Source: Xanthobacteraceae bacterium (GTDB lineage Bacteria; Pseudomonadota; Alphaproteobacteria; Rhizobiales; Xanthobacteraceae). Taken from it: a DNA stretch of 64,000 nt. Under the pieces are notes generated by a model. The model saw only the letters and a list, made by a program, of their open reading frames with translations. It was not told the DNA's origin and did not search any database. Shown here piece by piece: positions 36,238-44,288 of this stretch. How positions within the stretch are numbered: the first letter of the stretch is position 1; each line of letters begins with the position of its first letter. A program made the position numbers and the translations under genes. Location: positions 1-64,000 of the forward strand of contig JAQSWY010000001.1 of NCBI GenBank assembly GCA_029266425.1. The letters run 5' to 3'.

Positions 36238-37161
36238 TCAGCGATCCACGTCCGCCTTGAACCCGGCGAATGCCTTTCGCAGCCGCGGCGCCGCGAAATC
36301 GACGAAGGCGCGCACCTTCGGCGTGGATAGCCGGCGCTCTGGAGTGATGAGATGGACCGGCAGCGGCGGGTGCTCGTCGTCCTTGAGCACGATCTGCAAC
36401 TCGCCGTCGCGAACCCTTTCGGCGACATGATAGGAGAAGAGCCGAACCACGCCGTGGCCTTCCGCGGCCGACGCGACCGCAGCGCGGACGCTGTTCACCA
36501 CGAAGCGCGGCGTGAACGTCACCGTGCGGGGAATGGTGGAATCCCCGAGCGGCGGAAAGCTCCAGGAATCCAGCCCGAAATGGGTCATGGCGATGATCCG
36601 ATGCTTGGCGAGATCGGCCGGCGTCTCGATCCGCGGATGTGCCGAGAGATAGCGCGGGGCAGCGGCCACCACGCGGCGCACCTCGCCGAGGCGAATGGCG
36701 ACCATGGACGAATCCGGCAGATGGGCGATGCGCAGCGCGACATCGATGCCCTCGTCGATCAGGTTCACCGGCCGATCGAGCAGATGGAGCCTCGCCGAGA
36801 CAGTCGGGAAGGCATCGAGGAAGCTGTCGATGATCGGAAGCACGATGCTCTCGCCGCCGATCACGGGCGCGGTGATCGTCAAGGTGCCACGCGGCGCCGA
36901 GCGTTCGCCGGCCGCGAGCATGTCTGCCTCCTCGAGGTCCGTCAGCACCCGCCGGCATGCCGCCGCATAGAGCTCTCCCGCCTCGCTCAGGCGGATCGAC
37001 CGCGTCGTCCGGTGCAGCAGCTGCACGCCGACGTGGGATTCGAGCAATACCAGCGCCCGGCTGACCGCCGCGGGCGAGCGCCCGAGCCGGCGTCCGGCGC
37101 CGGCGAGGCTGCCCTCGTCGAGAGCGGCAACGAACACCTTCATCGCATCGATGCGATCCAT
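36238..37161 (-). CDS. LysR-family transcriptional regulator
   Basis: A 307-residue LysR protein. The winged helix-turn-helix is at about residues 1-60 (MDRIDAMKVFVAALDEGSLAGAGRRLGRSPAAVSRALVLL), followed by an effector domain with LTITAPVIGGESIVLPIIDSF. It belongs to the group with an RIDAM-type N-terminus, common near SDR and NADPH-dependent oxidoreductase genes. ATG 37161 was chosen over 37167 because GGTGA lies upstream at a usable distance. It is co-directional with the SDR gene downstream and may control it. Confidence 0.92.
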   Translation of the reverse strand: MDRIDAMKVFVAALDEGSLAGAGRRLGRSPAAVSRALVLLESHVGVQLLHRTTRSIRLSEAGELYAAACRRVLTDLEEADMLAAGERSAPRGTLTITAPVIGGESIVLPIIDSFLDAFPTVSARLHLLDRPVNLIDEGIDVALRIAHLPDSSMVAIRLGEVRRVVAAAPRYLSAHPRIETPADLAKHRIIAMTHFGLDSWSFPPLGDSTIPRTVTFTPRFVVNSVRAAVASAAEGHGVVRLFSYHVAERVRDGELQIVLKDDEHPPLPVHLITPERRLSTPKVRAFVDFAAPRLRKAFAGFKADVDR

Positions 37162-37324
37162 CGGCATTTCACCATTGGGAATACTGATCGCAGATGATCG
37201 TGCGTTCGCTCGGAAACTGCAATAGCCGAGCGCGCGGCGCGTCCCCGCTGCGCATCCCGTCACGGAACATCGGCGCTCGCCCGGCGTTCCATGTGAGCTG
37301 TCTCTAAGCGATTGGATGGTGGCG

Positions 37325-37633
37325 ATGAAACGCGTCCTCATGCTTGCGGTCGCTGTCGCCTGGTCGACCGCGGCTCTTGCCCAGACCCCTCCGGCGGATG
37401 CCAATCCCCCGATGCCGGCGGCAAAGAACCCGGCCGAGATGCCGGTTGGCCCCGCCAAGGGCGCCAACAGCTTCACCGAAGCCCAGGCGAAATCGCGGAT
37501 CGAAGGCCGGGGCTTCACCAATGTCACCGGACTCGCCAAGGACAAGGACGGCATCTGGCGCGGCAAGGCGATGAAGGGCGGCACGTCCCACGACGTTGCC
37601 CTGGATTTCCAGGGCAACGTCTTCCCGCGTTGA
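37325..37633 (+). CDS. Small secreted protein with a PepSY-like repeat
   Basis: A 102-residue protein. Residues 1-20 are a Sec signal peptide (MKRVLMLAVAVAWSTAALAQ), followed by a proline-rich linker and a C-terminal domain SFTEAQAKSRIEGRGFTNVTGL to HDVALDFQGNVFPR. The AQAKSRIEGRGFTNV-to-DFQGNV pattern resembles PepSY-like periplasmic proteins of alphaproteobacteria, whose function is not established. An in-frame ATG at 37316 is an alternative start. It stands alone on the plus strand, upstream of a stress-type protein gene. Confidence 0.75.
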   Translation: MKRVLMLAVAVAWSTAALAQTPPADANPPMPAAKNPAEMPVGPAKGANSFTEAQAKSRIEGRGFTNVTGLAKDKDGIWRGKAMKGGTSHDVALDFQGNVFPR

Positions 37634-37684
37634 CGAGGGCCCCTTTCGGTTGCTCTGGCGTGAATGTTGATGGGAGGAGCGAGG

Positions 37685-38299
37685 ATGACCACCGTCTCGG
37701 GTCTTTTCGACAATTACGACGACGCGCTCACCGCGATGAACAAGCTGCAGGCGCTCGGTATCGATCGCGCCAGCATCAGCATCGTCGCCAACAGCACGGA
37801 TGACGAGTTCGCCCGGCGCGAGCATGCGCCCGGCGCCACCGCCGCGAACGAGGTCGCGGATGACGCCGCGGCCGGCGCCGGCCTCGGCGCCGTGGTCGGC
37901 GGTGCCGGCGGCCTGCTCGCCGGGCTCGGGCTCCTGACAATCCCCGGCATCGGCCCGGTGGTCGCCGCCGGCTGGCTGGCCTCGACCGGCCTCGGCGCCG
38001 TCGCCGGCGCGGCGGCAGGGGTCGCGGTCGGCGGCCTGATCGGCGCCATGACGGCGGAAGGCGTTCCGGAGCGGGAGGCCCATATCTATGCCGAGGGCGT
38101 GCGCCGCGGCGGCACCCTGGTGTCGGCGCGCGTCGAAGAAGACCAGGTCGCGGAAGCCGAGGCGATCCTCAAGAGCGACAGCGCGGTCGATCTCACCGAG
38201 CGCGAGCGGGCCTATCGCGAAGGCGGCTGGTCGCGGTTCGACCCGGAATCCGCGGCCTATACGGCGGACGAGATCAGCCGCGAGCGTTCGCGCCAGTGA
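37685..38299 (+). CDS. General stress protein 17M-like / glycine-rich membrane-associated protein
   Basis: A 204-residue protein. The N-terminal 45 residues (TTVSGLFDNYDDALTAMNKLQALGIDRASISIVAN) form the fold seen in general stress protein 17M-like proteins. A long glycine/alanine-rich stretch follows (about 62-128), with two likely membrane-inserting hairpins of the GAGLGAVVGGAGG kind. The C-terminal part repeats the N-terminal fold theme (GGTLVSARVEEDQVAEAEAIL). AGGAG just before ATG 37685 fixes the start. Such proteins are linked to stress tolerance; the molecular role is unknown. Confidence 0.8.
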   Translation: MTTVSGLFDNYDDALTAMNKLQALGIDRASISIVANSTDDEFARREHAPGATAANEVADDAAAGAGLGAVVGGAGGLLAGLGLLTIPGIGPVVAAGWLASTGLGAVAGAAAGVAVGGLIGAMTAEGVPEREAHIYAEGVRRGGTLVSARVEEDQVAEAEAILKSDSAVDLTERERAYREGGWSRFDPESAAYTADEISRERSRQ

Positions 38300-38330
38300 A
38301 CCGACGCTGAGTTGGCCGACGTCCGGAGCC

Positions 38331-38388
38331 AGATTCAATGGCCTGGAGCATTTATTTCGATCGCGAGACTTTTGCGGAAAGTGCTCAG
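38331..38388. repeat. Interspersed palindromic repeat, copy B
   Basis: This copy begins AGATTCAAT, contains CTGGAGCATTTATTTCGATCG and ends CTTTTGCGGAAAGTGCTCAG. It shares both ends with copy A at 8760-8825 but is about 10 bases shorter in the centre. The end of the cytochrome reading frame lies inside it, so the element supplies that gene's stop codon. Its position between convergent genes suits a transcription end. Confidence 0.7.
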
Positions 38389-38906
38389 CCCATGCAGGCA
38401 TCCTCGACGGCGCTGTAGCCGGGCGGCCGCGGCTCGCTCTTCTGCGGCTGCCCGCGCTCCAGCACTCCGTCGGATCGCGCGCGCAGATAGATGAAGATGG
38501 CGTCGATGTAGCACATCACATTGGGGTTCACCCCGAACGCCGGCATGACGAGATCCTGGCTCGCGCTGACATTCTTCTTGCCGTTGGTGACGATATCCAG
38601 GAACCGGCGGTAGTCGATCGTCTGGAGCGCATCGACGAGGGAGGGCGCGAAACTCGAGCCCAGCCCGTCCGGACCATGGCACTGCATGCAGTTGGCCGTG
38701 TAGCGGATATAGCCAACCGAGCTGTACCAGTCGACCGTGCCATCCTTCGATATGTTGAAGGTGGGATTGCCGTTCTTGTCGCGGTACTTGCCATCGGCCG
38801 AGCTCACGGCGGCCGGATTGCCCGTTCCGTCAGCCCGGAGGTGGGCCGGCGCGCACACGGCAATGAGCCCGGCAATGATGCTCGCCGATCGACCCCAGCC
38901 CCTCAT
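38385..38906 (-). CDS. Four-cysteine c-type cytochrome, methanol-metabolism type
   Basis: A 173-residue periplasmic cytochrome c. After a signal peptide (to about residue 25) the haem site CMQCH is at 73-77, the likely distal ligand is M121 in LVMPAFG, and two more cysteines stand at 132 (MCYIDAIFIYLRA) and 171 (DACMG at the C-terminus). This four-cysteine layout matches the methanol metabolism-related c-type cytochromes of methylotrophic alphaproteobacteria, where it probably passes electrons from a PQQ dehydrogenase. GGAGG six bases before ATG 38906 fixes the start. No methanol dehydrogenase gene is in the window. Confidence 0.85.
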   Translation of the reverse strand: MRGWGRSASIIAGLIAVCAPAHLRADGTGNPAAVSSADGKYRDKNGNPTFNISKDGTVDWYSSVGYIRYTANCMQCHGPDGLGSSFAPSLVDALQTIDYRRFLDIVTNGKKNVSASQDLVMPAFGVNPNVMCYIDAIFIYLRARSDGVLERGQPQKSEPRPPGYSAVEDACMG

Positions 38907-39344
38907 CACTCCCTCCAGCCGTTGCCGCCGCCGATATCCCGATGAGTTCGCAGGCCGACAAACGCCACCGCCCCGCTTGGGTATCGTGAGCGAGGATGAG
39001 CTATCCTGCGCCGAAGTCGACCCTCGCGCCGAGGCTTTCGCCCGGCGAGGGCCTTGCCGATGCCGCATATGGGAGCCAAGGCTGGTGCGACCGGGCCAAG
39101 TGGATCGTGATGATTGGAATTTAGATATATATCACCCCGCAAAATAAGAATAAAATCATTCAACGCCGCTGATGATTTTGCGCCAAACAAAGACAAATAC
39201 AATTACATCGAGATTTTCCAGTCCGCCTCATCTGGCTCGGACACATTGCATATTGACGAGTCATCAATCTAATCGGTATCTTGCATCGCAACATACGGCA
39301 TAATTACCTTTCGTTGTAACAACTCGAAGCGTGTGTACTAAACA
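38907..39344. other. Intergenic region with a drop in GC
   Basis: No convincing gene was found in these 438 bases. The part near 38907-39100 should hold the cytochrome promoter. From about 39110 the sequence becomes clearly AT-rich and stays so through the next two genes, which marks the left side of a compositionally distinct island. No inverted terminal repeats or target-site duplications were recognised. Confidence 0.6.
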
Positions 39345-40478
39345 TTGAAAATACCGCTGATAAATCCCGATTTGCCGCGCATAGATCAGGTCAAAGATTC
39401 CTTTGACGAAATACTGAAAAGCGGAAAGATCACGAATTTCGGAAAATTTGTCAGAGATTTCGAGGCAAAGACCGATGAATATCTGGGAGTTGAAACGGTT
39501 TCCCTCTCTTCCGGGACGGTCAGCCTCATTTTCGGGCTTCAGGCGCTGGGGCTTCAGCGCGGAGCGAAAGTGATCATTCCGAGTTTCTCATTCGTCGCGA
39601 CGGCCCAAGCGGTACTTTACGCTGGTGGAATTCCGATATTCGCGGAAGTTGAGGATGATCTGAATATCTCGGTGGATGATATCGAGCGCCTCCTGTCCGA
39701 GCATGACGATGTCGGAGCCGTCATTGCCGTTCATATGTATGGACTTCCCGCGAGGGCGCTGGATCTCGAAAGAATAGTCTCTGCCGCGGCGGAGCGTAGA
39801 GGCAAGAAAATCTCCCTGATCTTCGACGCCGCGCACGCATTTGGCTCCGCGCAGGATGGGCGCAGGGTCGGCTCTTTCGGCGATATGGAGGTTTTCTCGC
39901 TCTCCGCGACCAAGGTGTTGGTCGCGGTGGAGGGTGGATTGGTCGCGACAAGGAATCCGGAGACCGCAAATCGGATTCGCGACATGCGGAATTACGGAAT
40001 TTCGTCTAAGTACAACGCCCATTTTCCCGGAATTAATGGGAAGATGAGTGAATTCCATGCGATTGTTGGATTGCACAATATCCAACATATCGATGGGTTG
40101 CTTGAGACTCGTCAGATAAAAGCGCGTAGCTTCCGAAAGATAATAGCCGAAAATACGCGATTTGGCCTAATCGAATGGCCAGAAGGCGCCGTTCACACCG
40201 TCAAGGATTTTACGATCCTCGTTCCTGAGGAAAAGGCTCCCGGCTATCGGGATCGCCTCATGCACTATCTTGGCGGCAAGGGGATCGAGACGCGATCCTA
40301 TTTCTACCCGCCAATTCATGAGCAGGAATATTTCAAGGCGTTCTCTACGCGAAAGCTTCCAAAGACGGAATCCCTCTCGCGAAGAGTGTTGTCTCTACCC
40401 TTCTACACAAGCATTAGCGACAAGGAAATGAGTTACATAACTGAACAATTAAGCCAATTTGAGCGTGAATTGTCATGA
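39345..40478 (+). CDS. DegT/DnrJ/EryC1/StrS-family PLP aminotransferase
   Basis: A 377-residue nucleotide-sugar aminotransferase. The PLP lysine is K190 in FSLSATKVLVAVEGG, and the aspartate of the cofactor ring site is D161 in LIFDAAHAFGS. VSLSSGTVSLIFGL near residue 52 matches the phosphate-binding region. The family transfers an amino group to keto-sugar nucleotides or to cyclic precursors such as AHBA. The start is a TTG, as a stop codon lies two codons upstream. Codon use and GC are lower than in all flanking genes. It overlaps the next gene by four bases. Confidence 0.9.
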   Translation: MKIPLINPDLPRIDQVKDSFDEILKSGKITNFGKFVRDFEAKTDEYLGVETVSLSSGTVSLIFGLQALGLQRGAKVIIPSFSFVATAQAVLYAGGIPIFAEVEDDLNISVDDIERLLSEHDDVGAVIAVHMYGLPARALDLERIVSAAAERRGKKISLIFDAAHAFGSAQDGRRVGSFGDMEVFSLSATKVLVAVEGGLVATRNPETANRIRDMRNYGISSKYNAHFPGINGKMSEFHAIVGLHNIQHIDGLLETRQIKARSFRKIIAENTRFGLIEWPEGAVHTVKDFTILVPEEKAPGYRDRLMHYLGGKGIETRSYFYPPIHEQEYFKAFSTRKLPKTESLSRRVLSLPFYTSISDKEMSYITEQLSQFERELS

Positions 40479-41467
40479 ACATACTCGTAACAGGCGGAGC
40501 GGGATATCTCGGTTCTGTCCTTGTTCCCAATTTATTGATGCGCGGCCATAAAGTTCGCGTCGTTGATATCGGGTACTTCGGCCTCAGTCATTTGTATGGA
40601 CTGACATCGCAAATGGAGTTGATTTGCGGTGACCTCACACGCATCAATTCCGATGAGAAGTTTCTTCAAGGCCTCCTGGACGAGCAGGACTGCGTAATCC
40701 ATCTCGCAGCCCTGTCCAACGACCCATCGGCAGAGGCATATCCCAGCTTAACCTATGATCTGAATTTTCACACCACGTCCGTCTTGGCCAAGGCAGCAAA
40801 GGAGCGAGGTATTCGGTTTATCTTTGCCTCCTCCTGCTCGGTCTATGGAGAGAATGACGGCGAGCTCATCGAGACGTCATCGGTAAATCCGCGGACAATC
40901 TATGCGAAATCAAAGCATGATGCGGAGAACGAATTGCTCGGTCTTGCATCCGCCTCATGGAAGCCGGTGATCCTGAGATGTGGAACGCTGTTCGGCCTTT
41001 CCCGCCGGATGCGTTTCGATCTCGTTGTCAATGTCTTCAGCCTCTACAGCACGCTTCGTAACCAGATCCAGGTATTTGGCGACGGACTTCAGTGGCGCCC
41101 TTTCCTCAGCGTCCAGGACTGCGCGCGGGCTTTCCTGCTTGCTGCGGAGAAGAAGGATCTCTCCTTCATGATCTATAATGTCGCGCACGAAAATTTACGG
41201 ATTACCGAAGTTACGAATACATTCAAGCGCATCAACCCATCCTTGCAAGTTGCCTATATTCCGGCCCAGGACCCGGACAAGCGCGACTACAGAGTTTCCG
41301 CAAAACGCATTGTCGACGAGGGGTTTTATCCCCACATCAAGGTTGAAGCAGGTGCCAAGCGCGTTGCCGATGCCATAACCCAAGGACTGATTCACGATCC
41401 GGAATCGAACCGCCATAACAATGTAAAGTGGCTGAAGGAACTGAACAGGAACGCCAAGGCCGGTTGA
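40475..41467 (+). CDS. NAD-dependent sugar-nucleotide epimerase/dehydratase
   Basis: A 330-residue extended SDR. The NAD motif is GGAGYLG (7-13), the active site is ASSCSVYG (118-125) with YAKSK (143-147), and VQDCARAFLLAAE plus the C-terminal substrate domain follow. It probably makes or modifies a nucleotide sugar together with the aminotransferase, whose stop overlaps its start (ATGA). GC is lower than in the flanking DNA. No glycosyltransferase or export gene accompanies the pair, so this looks like a fragment of a surface-polysaccharide or secondary-sugar cluster. Confidence 0.92.
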   Translation: MNILVTGGAGYLGSVLVPNLLMRGHKVRVVDIGYFGLSHLYGLTSQMELICGDLTRINSDEKFLQGLLDEQDCVIHLAALSNDPSAEAYPSLTYDLNFHTTSVLAKAAKERGIRFIFASSCSVYGENDGELIETSSVNPRTIYAKSKHDAENELLGLASASWKPVILRCGTLFGLSRRMRFDLVVNVFSLYSTLRNQIQVFGDGLQWRPFLSVQDCARAFLLAAEKKDLSFMIYNVAHENLRITEVTNTFKRINPSLQVAYIPAQDPDKRDYRVSAKRIVDEGFYPHIKVEAGAKRVADAITQGLIHDPESNRHNNVKWLKELNRNAKAG

Positions 41468-41468
41468 A

Positions 41469-41489
41469 TGTCCGCCCGCGCAGCGGACA
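41469..41489 (+). terminator. Hairpin after the epimerase gene
   Basis: TGTCCGC (41469-41475) pairs perfectly with GCGGACA (41483-41489) around a 7-base loop. It begins one base after the stop codon. There is no clear U-run, so termination is probable but not certain. Confidence 0.5.
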
Positions 41490-41584
41490 AGACGCCTCAT
41501 AAGAGCAGACGTCGCCGCTCGATACCGATCCAAGCGCCGCGCTTGTCCTGGTGACGGTGCTTTCTGAAGCGCCGCCGCGGCAGC

Positions 41585-41839
41585 GGGATCGCGGGCGGGT
41601 GGTTGCTCGCCTTCACCTTCTCGTTCGACGAATTCATCGTCGCGTGGTTCGTCTGCGGTTTCAGTCCGACGCTGCCAGTCTCGATCTATGCGTATATCGT
41701 CAGCTCCGCCGATCCCTCGCTGAACGCCATGGCTGCCATCATCTTCGTCATGTCGCTGCTGCTGATCCCGATGCTGGTGCAGAAGAAGGAGCCGGACGAA
41801 CCAGCGGACGCCGCGACGGAGCAGGTGCCATCCGGGTGA
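41585..41839 (+). pseudogene. C-terminal remnant of a PotC-type ABC permease
   Basis: From GIAGGW at 41585 through AFTFSFDEFIVAWFVCGF, the frame encodes about 84 residues closely resembling the last third of a spermidine/putrescine-type permease; compare SFDEFMIAWFVSG in the intact permease at 55131. Nothing resembling the first two thirds, the other permease, the ATPase or the binding protein lies next to it, and upstream the frame closes at 41552. It is the stump of a gene lost by insertion or deletion at the right edge of the AT-richer island. Confidence 0.8.
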
Positions 41840-41911
41840 AGCTGAGCGCACTCTGGCGACCGCCTCCCTGCAGGGGAGGGCGATATGGCCGACGATCTCG
41901 GGCCATCCTTT

Positions 41912-43204
41912 CTAGATCCCGGCGCGAATGGCAAAGGTGTCGATCGCGGCAGGTCGGCCGGTGAGCGATAGCCGGCTCTCGACGCGCGGGGTCTCCGCCA
42001 CCACTTTGCCGCGCCGGACCACGGCGAGCCGCGCCGGCCGGAGCCGGATTGCCTCGAACGTATCGGAGGCCTGCAGCACGACCAGGTCGGCATGATTGCC
42101 GACGGCGAGTCCGTAATCCTCGAGCCCCAGAATGGCCGCCGGCAACTCGGTGATCAGGCGCAGGCAGTCGCGCATGCCGGCGTGGCTGCTGAGATGGGCG
42201 GCGTGCACGGTCATGAAGGCGACGTCGAGCATGTCGGCCTTGCCGAGCGGGTACCAGGGGTCGAGCACGCTGTCATGGGCCGTCGCGACCGTGCAGCCGG
42301 CCGCCATCAACTCCGGAATCCGCATCAGGCCCCGGCGCTTGGGATAGGTATCGAAACGGCCCTGCAGGAACATATTGGCCAGCGGGTTGGAAATCGCCTG
42401 CAGGCCCGAGGCGGCCATCATCTGGATGAGGCGGCCGGCGTAGAAATTATCCATGGAATGCATGGAGGTGAGGTGCGAGCCGGCGGAACGCCCCTGCAAG
42501 CCAAGACGCCTGGTCTCGTAGGCCAGGGTTTCGACGTTGCGCGAGTTCGGGTCGTCGTTCTCATCGCAGTGCAGGTCGATCATCAACCCGCGTTCCGCGG
42601 CCAGTTTCGTCAGCCGGCGCACCGATTCATGGCCCAGCTCGCCGGTGGGCTCCAGATGCGGGATACCGCCCACCACCTCGACGCCCATGTCGAGCGCTCG
42701 GACGACGTTGTTCGGCATGTCGGGGCTTGAGAAATAGCCCATCTGCGGGAATGCGACGAGCTGGAGGTCAAGATAGGGCGCGACCTGCTTCTTGACGTCC
42801 AGCAGCACCTCGACGCTGAGCAGCCGAGGATCGGTGACGTCGACGTGGCTGCGAATGGCCAGCAACCCTTGCGACACGGCGAGATCGCAATAGGCCAAAG
42901 CGCGCGTGCGAAAATTGTCGGCCGAGATGCGCCCGCGTATGTCGCTCCAGATGGCGATGCCTTCCGCCAGCGTGCCGCTCTCGTTGAAGCGTCCCTCGAA
43001 ACCGGCGGCAAGGGTGGCATCGAGATGGAAATGGGCGTCGACGAAGGGCGGCGTCACCAGATAGCCGGCAGCGTCGATCTCGGCGCCGGCTTCCCCCGGA
43101 AGCTGCGGCGCGAACGCCGCGAACCGCCCGTCCTTGATGCCGATGTCGATGTTCCGGCGCCCGTCCGGCAGATTGGCGCCACGCACGATGAGGTCGAAAC
43201 TCAA
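41912..43204 (-). CDS. Cytosine deaminase-like amidohydrolase (CodA family)
   Basis: A 430-residue protein that aligns well with E. coli CodA. The metal-binding HFH is at 58-60 (DAHFHLD), followed by DLHCDEND with the catalytic glutamate, GSHLTSMHSM, NPLANMFLQGRFDTYPKRRG and TAHDSVLDPWYPLG with the catalytic aspartate. All key residues of cytosine deaminase are kept, so it should hydrolytically deaminate cytosine or a related ring such as isoguanine or creatinine. The start is TTG with GGGAG six bases upstream. It stands alone on the minus strand, convergent with the permease remnant. Confidence 0.9.
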   Translation of the reverse strand: MSFDLIVRGANLPDGRRNIDIGIKDGRFAAFAPQLPGEAGAEIDAAGYLVTPPFVDAHFHLDATLAAGFEGRFNESGTLAEGIAIWSDIRGRISADNFRTRALAYCDLAVSQGLLAIRSHVDVTDPRLLSVEVLLDVKKQVAPYLDLQLVAFPQMGYFSSPDMPNNVVRALDMGVEVVGGIPHLEPTGELGHESVRRLTKLAAERGLMIDLHCDENDDPNSRNVETLAYETRRLGLQGRSAGSHLTSMHSMDNFYAGRLIQMMAASGLQAISNPLANMFLQGRFDTYPKRRGLMRIPELMAAGCTVATAHDSVLDPWYPLGKADMLDVAFMTVHAAHLSSHAGMRDCLRLITELPAAILGLEDYGLAVGNHADLVVLQASDTFEAIRLRPARLAVVRRGKVVAETPRVESRLSLTGRPAAIDTFAIRAGI

Positions 43205-43537
43205 GCGGATCTCCCGTTGGGCAGGTTTGAGTCAGCTGTCTCTGGTCTTCACGGCCCAGCTCTCCAGCACGCTCATGGCGTCGGTGCGCCGATGGCAGCG
43301 ATACGTCCGCCGCCGGATCAACCGGTCGGCGCCGTTGAGCCTGCCGGTGCCGGTGAAGATGCAGTCCGCCCGACGGATGAGGATGACGAATGGTCGGAGA
43401 CGCGATGTTCTCCGGCGACGGAACCGGGGAACGATCACGCAAGATGCTTGCCACCGTGACCGCGGTGGCCAGCGTTCGGCTCCAGTGCCTCCGGCGCGGC
43501 TCACAGCCACCAGACGGCCAGGAATTGTCCTCAGTGT
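43205..43537. other. Gap without a recognisable gene
   Basis: These 333 bases lie between the CodA-like gene start and the VOC gene stop, which are on the same strand. Several open frames cross it but none has a recognisable domain, good start or typical codon pattern. The promoter for the CodA-like gene should be within it. Decayed coding DNA is possible, but no family could be named. Confidence 0.5.
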
Positions 43538-44098
43538 TTATTTCTTGAGCAAATGGGTCTTTTCTCTTCTGGAAAACTCCACGAGCTCATGGCGTCGCGT
43601 TGTCGGCGGCACTGGCCTTGTCAGCAGTCCATTTCGCCAGACGCCGGCGCGACAGGTCGGCGGTGGCGTGCACCTCTCCGAGGTTCGCCAGCGCGCGGCG
43701 ATCTCCAGCCTCAGCCCATTTGGATCGGTGAAATAGATCGAGCGGCAGACATGGTAGTCGATCGGCTCGGTGACCTCGACGCCGGCCGCTTCCAGATGCT
43801 TCTTGGCAGCCGCGAGCGCGGCCATGGACGACGCCTCGATCGCCCGATGGTTGACCCAGCCTGGTGTGTTAGGCGACGGCGCGGCGCCCTCGCCGTCGCC
43901 AAGGTCGATGAAGACCAGATAATTGCCGTCCGGCATCTCGAAAAAGAGATGCACATAGTGCAGCACGCCGCCGCCCTCGCGCGGTCCGCTGCCGCGCTCG
44001 ACGTGAGCAAGCCTCAGCCCGAGCAGATCCTCATAGAAGCGCCGCGTCTCCTCTGCGTCGCGGCAGCGAAAGGCGTGGTGATGAAAGCCGATCAGCAT
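43538..44098 (-). CDS. VOC-superfamily (glyoxalase/dioxygenase-like) protein
   Basis: A 186-residue protein with one vicinal-oxygen-chelate domain in the first 135 residues: IGFHHHAFRCRDAEETRRFYEDLLGL, VHLFFEMPDGNYLVFIDL and SIYFTDPNGLRLEIAAR. The likely metal ligands are the early histidine, a middle histidine/glutamate and the late glutamate of the LEIAAR block. The last 50 residues are basic, of low complexity and unlike the family, which suggests a C-terminal frameshift or a changed stop. The reaction is unknown; members include lactoylglutathione lyases and dioxygenases. Confidence 0.8.
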   Translation of the reverse strand: MLIGFHHHAFRCRDAEETRRFYEDLLGLRLAHVERGSGPREGGGVLHYVHLFFEMPDGNYLVFIDLGDGEGAAPSPNTPGWVNHRAIEASSMAALAAAKKHLEAAGVEVTEPIDYHVCRSIYFTDPNGLRLEIAARWRTSERCTPPPTCRAGVWRNGLLTRPVPPTTRRHELVEFSRREKTHLLKK

Positions 44099-44288
44099 CT
44101 GTCAATTCCGCACGGCGCAATGAGCCGCCGCGCTCTCGGCGCAGCCACTCCCGAAAACAAGCCGGAGTTTGGCGTCGGACGCTCCTCGCCTTCGGCCGCA
44201 AGTGTGTCCTCGACGCCGAGATCGAGGGTGCGCTCCGGGGCGTTGTGGAGGGGGCATTCCTGGCGATCAGATCCATCCTTGTCTGCCC

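Noticed and set aside
38906..39202. A 98-residue minus-strand open frame upstream of the cytochrome gene
   Set aside because: No domain, no good ribosome-binding site, and it covers the cytochrome promoter and start.
41585..41839. A functional short ABC permease
   Set aside because: It lacks the first two thirds of the protein including the EAA loop and has no partner genes, so it was called a remnant.
43232..43510. A 92-residue minus-strand frame in the gap before the VOC gene
   Set aside because: Arginine-rich composition typical of spurious frames and no recognisable domain; decayed coding DNA cannot be excluded.
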